64,000 nucleotides of DNA from Fulvia fulva (lineage: Eukaryota > Ascomycota > Dothideomycetes > Mycosphaerellales > Mycosphaerellaceae), in the NCBI RefSeq assembly GCF_020509005.1, contig NC_063024.1:124001-188000 (forward strand), given 5' to 3'. The notes beneath the pieces were generated by a model. The model was not told the DNA's origin, did no database searches, and was given only the letters and a program-made list of their open reading frames with translations. The translations under genes and the position numbers were made by a program. Positions within the stretch are counted from its first letter, which is position 1; the number at the start of each line of letters is the position of its first letter. This document shows positions 51,652-62,985 of this stretch, one piece after another.

Positions 51652-54336
51652 ATGCACCACACAATGGCGACTTATGCCGTAGGGCTTATGGTCCTGGCTG
51701 GGACCGCTTTGGCAGCCACTCCAGAATGCCCTAATTCGAATGGAGAAACATACACCGGTCCCAACGGCAATGTGTTCACGATCGAATGTGGCATCGACTA
51801 CGAGGGCGGGAACCTGGGTAGCCCTGTCACGGTGCAGAATCTCGGGCAGTGTGTTGATGCCTGCGATGCGAACGGCAGATGCGTGGACGTGTCGCTCTCT
51901 GGAGTAGCTTGTGAGACATACCAGTCAATCTCAACATGAAAACGTGCTAAATCTCGCAGGCTACCTCAAGGGAACGCTGGGCCAGCGACTCCGCGCTCCA
52001 GGTGTTGTCGGTGCCCTCAAGACCACTCCAGTAACTAACCCGCTTCCCCTCTGTCCTGGCTCGAACGGCGAATCATTCGTCTCTACATCTGGTCACAACT
52101 TCACCATCGAGTGCGACACCGACCATGCGGGTGGAGATCTCAAGATGGCCGTTGTCGATGGCTTGGAAGCTTGCATTAATGCTTGTGGAGATGAGCCCAG
52201 ATGCGTTGACGTGTCGCTATCCGGCGAAGCATGTATGTCGTGCGCGGTATAACACACCTGGGATAGATGCTGACCGTTGACAGGCTACCTGAAGAGTCAA
52301 CTCGGCCAGGATCTGGTGCGTCAGGGTGTCAACGGAGCTATCAAAGGCCTGCTCGTGGCGGAGCCAGTGACCACAAGGACAACGACTACGACCAGCACGG
52401 CGTCCTCCTCGAGCAGTAGCTCGTCATCCGTTCCTGTAAGCCGGATTATCATTCCATGCCCCGGCGACGGCACACAGTTCGTTGCCAATTCGTACGCCCG
52501 TTTCGCGGTATACGAAGGCTATGAGGCTACTGGAGCAAGCACTGGAAGCCGCAACAAGGTGGCGAGTATCAACGAGTGCGTACAGCTGTGCGACAGGAAT
52601 GGCTGTGCCGGTGTTTCGTTCTCCGAAGATAAGTCACCTTTACCAAACACACAGCTTACTTCCACTAACTCCACCCACGCGTCTGTACGTTCAAGCAGGC
52701 AGCGAACGGCTGCTATCGCAGCTCAGGCGCGTTTGGTGCACGACTTGTCACCCCCCGTCCGCAATGTCCATCAGAACCCGGCACTACATACACTGCCTTG
52801 GATGGCCAAGAATTTCAGCTCGCTTGCGACCAGGACTACATTGGACAAGACATTTTTGCCTTCGACACCGATATGCCTAGTGGTAATGGAGGCTCCCTTG
52901 GCGAGTGTCTCGAGAGATGCTCCACTTACGATGGATGCTATGCCGCCACTCTGCAAGGTGGCGGCTGTTACCTCAAAGGCTACCCGGTCCCTGCCTCGAG
53001 AGCAGCTAAGGGCCTGCTATCGGGACTTCTCCTCAATGCTACAGCTCCCGTCCCTGGCCCTTCTACAGACCCAGAGGACCAGCCCACGTCCGACGTCATT
53101 GCTCCTCTGGAGGTCGCAGGCTTTGAATTCTTGGCTTGCTATCAAGACGATCAGGCGAATCGAATCCTTGCTGGAGCCACGGAGTATGACGTTCCAGGTG
53201 GCCCGTTGAGCGTCACTGCAGAGAGCTGTGCCGACTTCTGTGATGACTACACTTACTTTGGTCTTGAGTTCGGTGGACAATGCTTCTGTGGAGACGACTT
53301 CGAATACGACCCAGTGGCAGCAACAGGGCAGTGCAATCACGTCTGTGCTGCAAACTCTAGTCAAACCTGCGGTGGCAGTGCTGCTCTCCAAGTGTACCGA
53401 ATCGCAGACTACTTGGACCCAGAGCCAAGCGAGGAGGCTACAACTGCTAGGTAAATACTCTCGTCTGATACAACAATTACCTTGAGGCTAATGGTTACAA
53501 GATCATCACCGGCAACCTCATTTGAGTCCACGGTCTCCCCGACTTCCACAGAGGCGGACAGCACTTCAGTGACAAGCATCTCGAGCATTCCAAGCTCATA
53601 CGAGTCCACTAGCTCCTCAATTGCTACGGAGGCAGACACTACTTCATTAACGAGTATCTCGAGCATCCCAAGCTCTTTGTCGAACGTCGCCTCACTCCCA
53701 TCGGCCACATTCACCACTATCACCGACTACATTACTTCTACGAACGGAACGCTCACCCGCTATGGTGCGACTCCATCGCCTCCATCGAGTGTCACGGCTA
53801 GTGCGCAGGATACTGCATCGACTAGTGCCGACACGACTTCCTCGACCTCACTTCCAATCTCCAGCGCTAGCTCTGACTCTTCAACTCTGCCCGCCAACAG
53901 AACAGCCGAAGCGCAGGAAACCACCTCGTCCAGTGCCAGTATCGCACCTCTACCTAGGCTCACCAGTACTGCCCCAAGCGCTGGCTTTCCGATCCCGTCG
54001 AATGCTTCAGTAATCTCCAACTCCACGAGCTCCAGAATCAGCGCCGGTCTTCCACTCCCAACAGGAAACTCAACCTCGACGTCGGCGGGCTGGAACTCAT
54101 CAGTAACGAGCGTCCCTCCCGTTCAACTTCCAAGCCCCATCGGCGAGCCAGACTTTCCCACAGCTAACGTCACTCTCCTTGTAACCCCGGTGCCGGCATC
54201 GACTCCGCTTGAAGGCCCAGCGCCAATGGACAGCGACGATTTGACTGCAAGATCATTCCCAGCCAATTTCCTTCGCCGAGCACCAAGGCACTCCTGGCGC
54301 AAGAGGTTCCAATCCCTTGCTTTCTGGCGCGCATAG
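51652..54336 (+). CDS. Secreted PAN-repeat/WSC wall-associated glycoprotein
   Basis: Exons 51652-51910, 51960-52232, 52284-52634, 52685-53450 and 53502-54336 give 827 residues. A signal peptide (core GLMVLAGTALA) is followed by four PAN/Apple-like repeats, each with a C..C pattern ending SLSGVACYLK, SLSGEACYLK, SFSEDK..TFK and LQGGGCYLK. A WSC domain follows (FEFLACYQDDQANRILAG to CGGSAALQVYRI), then about 275 Ser/Thr-rich residues and a basic tail. PAN and WSC domains bind protein or carbohydrate, so a cell-wall or adhesion role is likely. Introns 1, 2 and 4 are standard GT..AG (49, 51 and 51 nt). Intron 3, placed by homology between repeats, is 50 nt and keeps frame but lacks GT..AG, so that part of the model is uncertain. 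Confidence 0.75.
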
Positions 54337-54527
54337 ATGAGGTTGAGGAACGGAGAACTTAGAACGGGCTGCTGTAGGAGTATGACATGAGTAATGAGTA
54401 TCGAGATAGAGCGATTGAGATTGTTGACGGCCGAGCATAGCGTAGACAGCACACGAGGAAATGGCAACCAATGGTCGTACCCAGTCTTCAAATCAGTCTC
54501 CGAAACATCTTCCGTCCCTCAACCTCT

Positions 54528-55406
54528 CTACCACCCCCGCACAGCCTTCAGCTTCCTCCACCAATCCCTCAACATCCACGCATCAAACTCCGTAACCTCC
54601 ATCGCACTCCCCGCCATCATCACAAAACTCTCCTGTCCCTCAGGCACCCAATCATAGAAATCCAAGAGCCCAAACCCGTGCCCCATCTCGTGCAATAGGA
54701 TATGCACATTCTCATCCTCCACGGCTGCGAAGAAGTAGTCAGGCGGTAATTCCTGCCCCTAATTGTGTCCATACCCACCTATCTCGCCGGCAAGACTGTC
54801 GTCAAGCCAGAGGGAGATGTCGTAGCGAGAAGCTTCGCCGCCGGGGCAAGTGGAGATGTCGCCGTCGAGGTGCGCACCGCGGTAGCAGCGTGGGTCACAT
54901 TCTGGGACGCCATCTGCGTCGGCAGTGGTGTAGACGTCGATATCTGAGACGTCGCCCTGCATGAGGGACTTATCCTTGACGGCGTAGCCGACTACGTTCA
55001 CGTCGACAGAAGTCAAGGGAAAGCCGGCGAAGCCGATGAGGGTATCGGCCCATTTTCCTAGACTGCGTTGCAGCGCTGAAGCGGTGAGGGCTCTATTCTC
55101 GGCGGTGGAGGCCTGGGCTGTGTTCCAGCGAACGCAGTAGTTGATGCTGCCGTTGTTTGCCATTAGTTGGTCGAGGTTCCAGTTCTTGTCGTCGAACCAG
55201 TTGGCTTTCTCTTTGAGAGTCTGCTTCCAGACTTGGTCGAGGGCTGTGGTCATTGAAGAGGGAGGGGACCAGGACGAGGCTGCCGGGGTGGAAGAGGAGG
55301 AGGTGTTGGTGTCGGCGCGGCGGGAAATGGTCTTGGGGCCGAGAGGGCACGCCAGCGCGCCGAGAGATAGTGCCGAGATGGCAAGAAAGCGGTCGAGGGC
55401 GACCAT
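54528..55406 (-). CDS. Secreted zinc metalloprotease-like protein with an in-frame TAG
   Basis: The frame starting MVALDRFLAIS (signal peptide, core LAISALSLGALA) is open to a TAG at 54759-54761 and continues in the same frame to 54528. The part after the TAG has the zinc motif HEMGHGFGLLD (HExxHxxGxxD) and DFYDWVPEG, as in a family of small secreted fungal metalloproteases. Two readings exist. In one, TAG replaces a codon (the setting GHN-TAG-GQ resembles a conserved Trp-Gly-Gln), making a pseudogene. In the other, a 54-nt intron at 54725-54778 (donor GTGGGT, branch CCTGAC, acceptor CGCAG) removes the TAG and keeps frame, giving 274 residues. The splice signals are good, so expression cannot be excluded. 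Confidence 0.65.
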
Positions 55407-56417
55407 TGTGATAAATGAAAGACTGGAAGAGAAAGAAGGTACGTAGCTGACATTGGAGATGACATGGCGAGAGACAAATACTTATGCTGTGTATGCTGTT
55501 GGTACCAACATGTCAGAGCAGGACTACCGTACTTGGCGTGGTGTGAAGTAGAGGTATGACCCCACTTGAAGGCCTTGATGAGTCCATTTCGTATGCTATC
55601 GCGGTCTTGCATAGATGGATATCACCCCAGCAGTCCTTTTGAAAATGCAGTAGAAGCGAGATGCCGTGTCGGCAGCACGTGGCAGACGTCTCATATAGAT
55701 GAAGTTCGGCTTCACAAGCCGAAACCGAAGGTGCCTAAGGTGGTCGCGAGCAGTGCAATATGGTCGTCTTGGCATCGATCGTGCGCATTCGCCAGGCTGT
55801 GACATCGTCCATCGTTGAGATTGATATTTCGTGCAGGTGGTCGCTAGGACCCAATACAAGATGGCAACATGACAGATCATGACGAGCTGACTTGCATCAA
55901 GCTCTCGTCTGAAGGCTTGCGGGCAGTGGGTCTATGCGCTATCCTCTGGGAGGTCATGACACTCTTGTAGTCTTCAGCGGATGTTCGGCTGGGAAAATAT
56001 GCTAGCACCGTGTTCTCAGTCCAAGTACGCAGGTAATCGACCGGCAGACTGCGCGGTGGTCCTAGGCAATCTTGCCTTGAGTGAGACAACTGGGGCTCGT
56101 GCAGAATGCACACCTACTCCTGATGTTGCGTCAGAATGAATTGGCAGGGTCTCCAGGGTCGGACCAGGATTCGCTGCTTGTCAATGGCCTCTCAGAAGCG
56201 TGCTGGTTGCACAGTAGGTGCTGTCAAGCAAGATTGTATTGTGCGCTCACCAAGATGAGCTGAGCCTGGGTGAGCACGCTGCAGTGTAGTGAGGGAGGAG
56301 ACGCCAAGGAGGGCGGTCCTCGTCAAGCTGTCGTCACGTCACGAGCTGTGAAGCAAGACTGCTACTGCTACAGATCATCATTGTAGAAGCTGCTTCACTT
56401 TAGGTACCGAATGGATG

Positions 56418-56714
56418 AAGCTTGACGCCACAAGCTTCTCCGCACCCTACCACTAGTTTATGTATCTTGCACGTCGCCGTTGCGCCTCGGAGAGGGCACA
56501 TCGGCGGGGCCCCTACCCCTGCCTCGTGAGGGGACCCCCCTCCTACTCGTTGCCGGCTCGAGTGCGCGGAAAAGAGAGATACCAGGGGGTCTTCGAGGTG
56601 CTATGCAGATTGAAGTTCAACGGGATACAACGAAATACGCCGAGTGTGATAAAAAATCCACGCGAAATAGGTAGGGTGTGGCGAAAGGTAGGGTGCAAGC
56701 TTGTAGCAAGCTTG
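56418..56714. repeat. Second inverted-repeat element, MITE-like
   Basis: The left arm (56418-56451) reads AAGCTTG, then CAAGCTT, then GCACCCTACC. The right arm (56687-56714) is its inverted counterpart: GGTAGGGTGC, AAGCTTG, then CAAGCTTG. The arms match with small gaps (about 25 paired positions). Between them is a GC-rich hairpin-prone stretch (56500-56530, GGGGCCCCTACCCC) and an AT-richer part. The form suggests a short non-autonomous transposon, but it is weaker than the 6289-6643 element, and no target duplication was found. Confidence 0.4.
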
Positions 56715-58565
56715 ACCAAAGGATAGCTTCGAGAGGATCGTGGCTTGCATTCTAGGCCCACGCGTATTGTGGGAAGGATTCCTCGAGGCGAGAAGGGTCA
56801 TAGCGATACGTATTCTGCCGTGGACGCTCTTTTGAGATCAACAATGCGAACAGACCGATGCTGCGAAGCCGATTCCGTCTTGCAGGTCGACTCATGCGTG
56901 AGATGGTGGGCCTTAGAAGCCTCGAAGGCTGTGGTCGCGGTCGTGACACACACAGGAGTCCTGATGAGGGCGTTGCAAGCTCGGTCCCGGTGTCGTCTCC
57001 GAGGGGTATGCATTCGCTAAAGACGCATCCTCAAGCGAATATGACGAGCCCGATCAATGATATTCTTGCATTGGACTTGCTTACCCAGTCCTTGGTACCG
57101 AGGGTCATGTCAAGCTTGGCCTCGTGTTGACATCTGCGTCCCCTCTCCAGCCACACGGGCCCCATGTGGCCGTAAGGCGAAGAGCTCAGGATCATGCGCT
57201 TGCCATGTGCTCAAGCGCGACCTCCTCTATCTCGCTCACGATGACGGAAGAAGCAATGTGCAGTGGCGCTCGAAGTGCATCTCTGGCCGTCGTGATCGCG
57301 AAGAATGCTTGCGTCTCATGGCGTTGCGGACCTTCTGTTGCCGCTCTCGCACATGGCACCGGCATGGTGGCTTGACAACCCTATACCGTGGTTTCGGCCC
57401 CGGTGTTGTAGAAGAGGTGGAGGGGGAGAAAGGCACGAAAACTTTCGCCTCGGTTCGGAGCCAAGATCCTCCACCTCCGATCGCGGACGACCACACCTCT
57501 CCCGGCAGTGCTCACGACAAGATGAGATCGCTCTCCTGAGGCTCCAGTGATGCGGGAAACATCGTGCTTGCCTTCACGCCTCCGATCCTCGGAAGGCGAA
57601 GCGGTCCTGCTCACGGCACTGCTTTCCTGGCACTTCTCGGACATGACGATTCTTGCCCGCACCTATAGGGCACAAAACAGATGCGTCTCAAGATGGCAAA
57701 GCGTCACGCTTCTCACAGTTTCAAGTGGTTCCACCGCTTCGGTTCCCACGTGGCCGCCGCTTGCCCTCGAAAATCCTTCGACGCTATAACTTTGCCCTCT
57801 GCGTTAGGGCAGCGCAGTGGCGCGGCCGTCCCGAGCACTGCGCGGCAAACCTCATCACATCATAGCCCTACCTTGGTGCTCGCGCGATGATCACCTTACA
57901 GTGACATTTTGGATCCGCTTGCAAGCCGGTCCAAGTGGTGTGCCTCAGCATAATTCGCCTCGTATACTGGGCGATTGTGCCCAAGCTCTTCCTTCTCTGC
58001 AGCCACTCGACGGGAGTCGCACGACACAGACTCGTCCGCAAGCTCTTCCGGATGCTGCGGGCATATGTCTGGCGCGAGAGTGGCTTCTAGGGTCATTCGT
58101 AACCCTGTGGCCTTACTCGACCTGGTAAGTGCCAGGCGATGCTTTCATTCTTGCGTGTGCTTCGTACGTGCTGCCAAGGGGCAGGATACATGCATGACCA
58201 CGGATGTCGACACGTTCCGTGTGACCTTTGATGCTCTTATAGAGGTGAGGTCCCCAGGTCGGCATTCTTCTCTTTCGCTAAGTGCAGATCTTGCCTGCCA
58301 GACTGTGTCTCGTGCTCACTTACCAGACTCCGGAACTTTCATCATTCTGCAGCTTCCCGGGCAACCCTAGTCGATTCGGCTGCGCTACTAGAAAGGTAGT
58401 CAACACTGCCAACACCCGACGTCTGAATAAAGCCCTTACACTTTAGGGCAGACTTTGCACACCGCTTTGGCCGACATTGCAGTCTTCATCTATACCTACG
58501 AATCCCCGTTCTTCCAGGATCAACATCCCAGAAGCCGCCTCGAGCATCTCATACAGACCATCGTC

Positions 58566-58778
58566 ATGAGCCAATCAGCAGAACTTGACACCTTCAACGC
58601 TCTGGAAGCATACTATCGCAAGATAGAACGACAAGCCGTACAAGAGCAAGCCAACGCCTACCACCTCCAGGACCCGCGATCCAATGTTTCCAGTGGCACG
58701 ATAGATCCAAGTAGACTCAATGGCTCGAGATCCAGCAACAGCGGCCGCAACGATCGTACAAGCTATCGTCCAAAATGA
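58566..58778 (+). CDS. Possible small hydrophilic protein
   Basis: A 70-residue frame from ATG 58566 (MSQSAELDTFNALEAYYRKI), helical at the start and Ser/Asn/Arg-rich at the end. The in-frame upstream part from 58455 looks like leader sequence. No family is recognised, and the neighbourhood has no other genes. It may be chance. Confidence 0.3.
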   Translation: MSQSAELDTFNALEAYYRKIERQAVQEQANAYHLQDPRSNVSSGTIDPSRLNGSRSSNSGRNDRTSYRPK

Positions 58779-61370
58779 TCGGCTCCGGTGCAGTCTTCCT
58801 ACACATGGAGCAAACATCTTTACTTGGATCTCGCGCCAAAGAGGCGTCCCCGATAGAGCACTGGAAACACCGAGCTTGAGGCTCCATGAAGCGGGTTTAT
58901 CCTTCTGTTCCGCATGGCCAACACCATGCGTGGTCATTAATCTGAAATCTTCAAACCTCTTTGGTGGCTCGTGCAGTTCGTGAGAAAAACAGACACTCGA
59001 ACATGCATGTGAGAGATTTCTCAACCAAACGGGTCCATGAAGTAAACATCCTGAAAGATTTCGATGGCTGAAGGACTGGTGCGATGGACAGCAGGTATCG
59101 GAATGTCGGACAGCCTTTGTGGCGTGTGGTAGATTCAGACGGAGTTTCGAAAGTGAGAGCCGCAGCAGAAGAGTTGTCTGAGGATGCTGGAGACGGCATT
59201 TGCTCGTCGAAAAGACAACACATTGCCAGTGAAAGAGCATCCATTACAGAATCGAGTGGTAAGACAGAGAACGGAGGATTGCGCGGCATTGTGCGTCCGA
59301 GAGAGCTTGATCAGTGACATCCTCGGGGGGCCTCGGAATCCATGGGATAAGCCGGGTAGTAGCATAACACTGTTGTTCGTAAACCAAGCTCACAGTCTCT
59401 AGAGTTTTATAGTCAGAGTCCCTGCTTCTTCTCAGCATGACAGACAGCTTCGTTGGTCTCGGTATCTCCTCGAGTGGGATGTTGACATGTCTCGGCTTCA
59501 TCGATCAGTTCTGGTCATGTGGCGTGAGACCACCTTCCGGAGCAACATTCAAAGTGGAAGTCCGAACAAAATTCGGCGCATCTCTCGAATCCGGATTGTC
59601 GATGTACATCGTGTGTTGGTGTAAGTAAGAGCTTTGTTGTTTTGTTGTCCGGAAGCCGGAACCGGCACGGCATGCGAGGATCCGAGGATCCCTTCCACTG
59701 TTTTCGGACACAACACACCATTGTTTCTGCACATCGCGTCCAACTTCTTTACTCTGCATTTGCGGCCTCTGCAGAAGACTGCCATCTCCCTCGGCAGTCG
59801 TTGATGCTCCTGTAGTCTCTCGACGCGCTTCATCATGCTTTTGAGCTGTGCGAACACCTCCGGATCTGGAGTGGCAAGGGATCACCCTATTCAGGGGCTG
59901 TCGAATGCGTTGAGGCATAGCGACGGACGGCTTCCAAGACAAGTCTTAATGATGTTATGAGCTGGTTCTCCATACTCACGAAGGAACCCAGGCATGGTAG
60001 GAAGTGGCGACTGGACTTCATTAGGCCATGAGCTCACGTCGCGACTACGAGGACTTGTCGAACACTGCGCGCTGCGGTTCAAAGACTTCAACCTTGTCAC
60101 GGTTCTGAGGACTGTATTCGTACTTTTAGCAGAGGATAGGAAGTGGAACTCTCACGAGCTCGTCCCCAGCAAACCTCTGATGCCGGACCACAGCACACAG
60201 CCCTTGCCGCCATAGCCCGAGATCTCGCTGGAATCTAGCATTTTCTACGACTATCGACCACTCAACCCTATGGTCCGAATCTTGAGGCGTCAACTCAATT
60301 CTTGCAACTTAAGCCCCAGAAGGGATTTCATCTTGATGCGCTTGGAGGCTTCGCTGGCCTGGAGTCTTGTCCATACCAGATGGAAACACTCTGTGAGCTC
60401 GGTGAGCTTACTTCCAAAGGACATCAAAGATCGTGATCAGTGATGAGCTCTCGCGGCATGGCATGGTCTCGATGTATCCTCCGAGCGTCCTGCAACGATT
60501 CGCGAATGCAAAGTCAACATTGTGCTTCATGATCACTCGGAACTTGTGGCTGCCGGCTTCCAGATGGCTAGGCGAGAGAGTTCATGCCAGGGACCATGCT
60601 ACACATTCGTTGGCGAGGCGGTCGTTCCCAGAACGAGGTCTGGTGTATGGTCCATTCATGAACAAGATTCGGCTACAGAACATTCTGCTCAGAAGAACAA
60701 CCTTTTGATTGGTTGTTGGCTGGGACACACTAGACGACGGCTGCAGCTTGCTCACTGAACACCAAGCGGTCATGGCACTCAAGGCGCCACAATGATCGGC
60801 ATTGCACAATATCGATACTTCGCAATGTCGATTTTGAGATCTTGTCGGACTCATCACACGCAACACCATCGCAACCAACAGCTGTATCTTCAGTAACGTT
60901 CCTCGAAGCGATGGGAGACTTGTTATGCCTGGCAAGTGGAATGCAAGGCATCGTTGTCGTGCTGCATGGCCGGGTGCGTGCCTTGCCGATGTACGCGACC
61001 GATGCCCGTTTCAGCTTTGCTCTCCGACGCTACAAGCTCCAACCTGGACCGGTTCATGTCGTAGACGCTGCCAATCTGTCGCTACATGAGTCTTGCGTCC
61101 CATTCTAAGCGACCTACCTCTCAGAGGCATCAGAGCGGCCGCACGTGGACAAGGCAGGCAGCACGCCAGCGATGCGAGGCACGACAAGCACATTGCATAG
61201 CACTGTTTTGCCGAATCACATGGACACGCTCTTGCGACTTGCTCGATGAAGTAGTGATCATCAGCTTCGGGATACAATCATACGAGCTGTTTCGGAAATG
61301 ATATAAGACACGGAGTCTGCTTGACCACGATTGAGTGGCAGTTATCTGGAAGCAACAATCAGCAGCTATA

Positions 61371-62167
61371 ATGAAGTTCCCATCAGGTCTCCTGTTTGCA
61401 ACCGTAGCCTCGGGCGCCGCCATCAATAGACGTGCTGTCATCAACCATGATGCTGTTGCCGCTTTCTCTGAGACCGTTCCTTCTGGTACCGTCGGCAACC
61501 TGTACTTGAAGTACAAGCCATACCTCCGTCGCGAAAGCGGCTGCGTTCCATACCCAGCAGTAGATGCAGATGGCAACACCAGGTACGTCTTCAACTCAAG
61601 CACAAGATCACTTCGACTCACATTTCCCAGCGGCGGCCTAAACCCAAGCGGGTCCTCAACCGGCGACTGTCTCGACAGCGGCGGACAAGTCTACGCCCGC
61701 GCGACAACCCACAACGGCGCATACGCAATCATGTACTCCTGGTTCTGGCCTAAAGACTCTCCCTCCACGGGTCTAGGGCACAGATTCGACTGGGAGAGCG
61801 TCGTGGTTTGGCTGTCTGATGAGAGCACTTCCGCCACTTTGCAAGGTGTCGCTGCGAGCGCACATGGAGACTATGATACTACTACTTCGCCGAACCTGAG
61901 TGGTACGAGGCCTTTGATTAGGTACTATAACATCTTCCCGGTCAACCATCAGTTGGGTTTTACGAGTACTGTGGGCGCTAGCCAGCCGCTTATTGCATGG
62001 GAGAGTTTGCCGAGTGCGGCGCGGGCTGCGTTGGAGGATACGGTCTTTGGTATGTGCCAGAGCTCTGCGTGTGCATGTTTTGATACTAACGAGATCGTGA
62101 AGGTGATGCGAATGTGCCATTCAAGGACGCCAACTTCCAGACGAACCTGGGCAAGGCAGCTCTGTAG
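61371..62167 (+). CDS. Nep1-like protein (NPP1/NLP family), secreted
   Basis: Exons 61371-62049 and 62103-62167 encode 247 residues. The 53-nt intron has donor GTATGT, branch ACTAAC and an AAG acceptor, and restores the family C-terminus. A signal peptide (core LLFATVASGAA) is followed by a dibasic site, then the NPP1 domain. Two conserved Cys (around residues 63 and 101) indicate a type 1 member. The signature heptapeptide lies at residues 136-142; its fourth position is Phe139 where the family has His. NLPs bind plant sphingolipids and some cause necrosis; the substituted residue lies next to the metal-binding site, so activity cannot be assumed. The gene stands alone in gene-poor DNA, as often seen for effectors. 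Confidence 0.9.
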
Positions 62168-62985
62168 ACTAAGTAGCAATAATCATTGCATCAATCTGAG
62201 ACCCCGTTCGTGGCGTATAATGCCGGACCTCAAGAGATCACTCACAAATCGCCACAATATACAACGCTGACATAATGAGCGCCTTATACGTACGACTTCC
62301 CAAGCCATCCCAGCCTCCGAACAGGATATGCTCGGACCATTGCACACGAATAGATTGACGAGGTCTATCTCTAGTCATCGCTTCCAACAATACAACTCTG
62401 AATAACATGAAGTTTGCTCTTCACTTCGCTGCCTTCTTGGTGCCTACTCATCTCACCCATGCCCCTCCGAGTCCTTGTTGATTGTGATATGGTGGCGTGT
62501 TACTTCAGCTTTTGGAAAGTTGGCGTCGCGGGCAACTGCAGTACAAGGGATTGTAATCTCTGGGAGGACGAAAAACAAGAGGGGAAGACTCTAGGGAAAG
62601 GAAATCATGAATGAGTATGATAGCCTTGCTGTGTTGAAGGCCGATGAACAGGATCCTTTTGCGTGATAGCAAAAGTCGGGAAGTATTATTGCAGGTGAGT
62701 CGAAACTTGGTTCTTTCTTCCCACTGAGAACAACATCCTCAATTTTTGCGCACTTCTTCCTCCACAATACAGAGACCATCCACAACCCTTTGAGCCGAGA
62801 ACATTCGCTTCGACATCTGGACTTTATTGCTAAAAACACAAGCGTTCCCTGGTTCGTCTCCACAAACTCAGTACACAGTTGGAGAGCGCTGGACACGATG
62901 TTCATACCGAAGACGAAATCCGCACGCAACAAGCACATCAATGATGCGCGCCAAGTCCTTCAGAAGCGCTTTCGCAATGCTATGA
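62168..62985. other. Intergenic region with no clear gene
   Basis: 3' flank of the NLP gene and upstream flank of the F-box-like gene. A frame starting at about 62899 is basic and Gln/Asn-rich and might be the first exon of the next gene, but I found no splice pair joining them. Confidence 0.4.

Larger units (their letters stand above)
55407..61370. other. 6-kb gene-poor interval
   Basis: Few frames here look real. It holds an inverted-repeat element (56418-56714) and one possible small protein (58566-58778). GC-rich and AT-rich patches alternate, and no transposase or reverse transcriptase remains are recognisable. It separates the metalloprotease and Nep1-like genes. Confidence 0.5.

Noticed and set aside
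55407..61370. Decayed retrotransposon in the gene-poor tract
   Set aside because: I found no reverse transcriptase, integrase or transposase motifs in any frame and no long terminal repeats.
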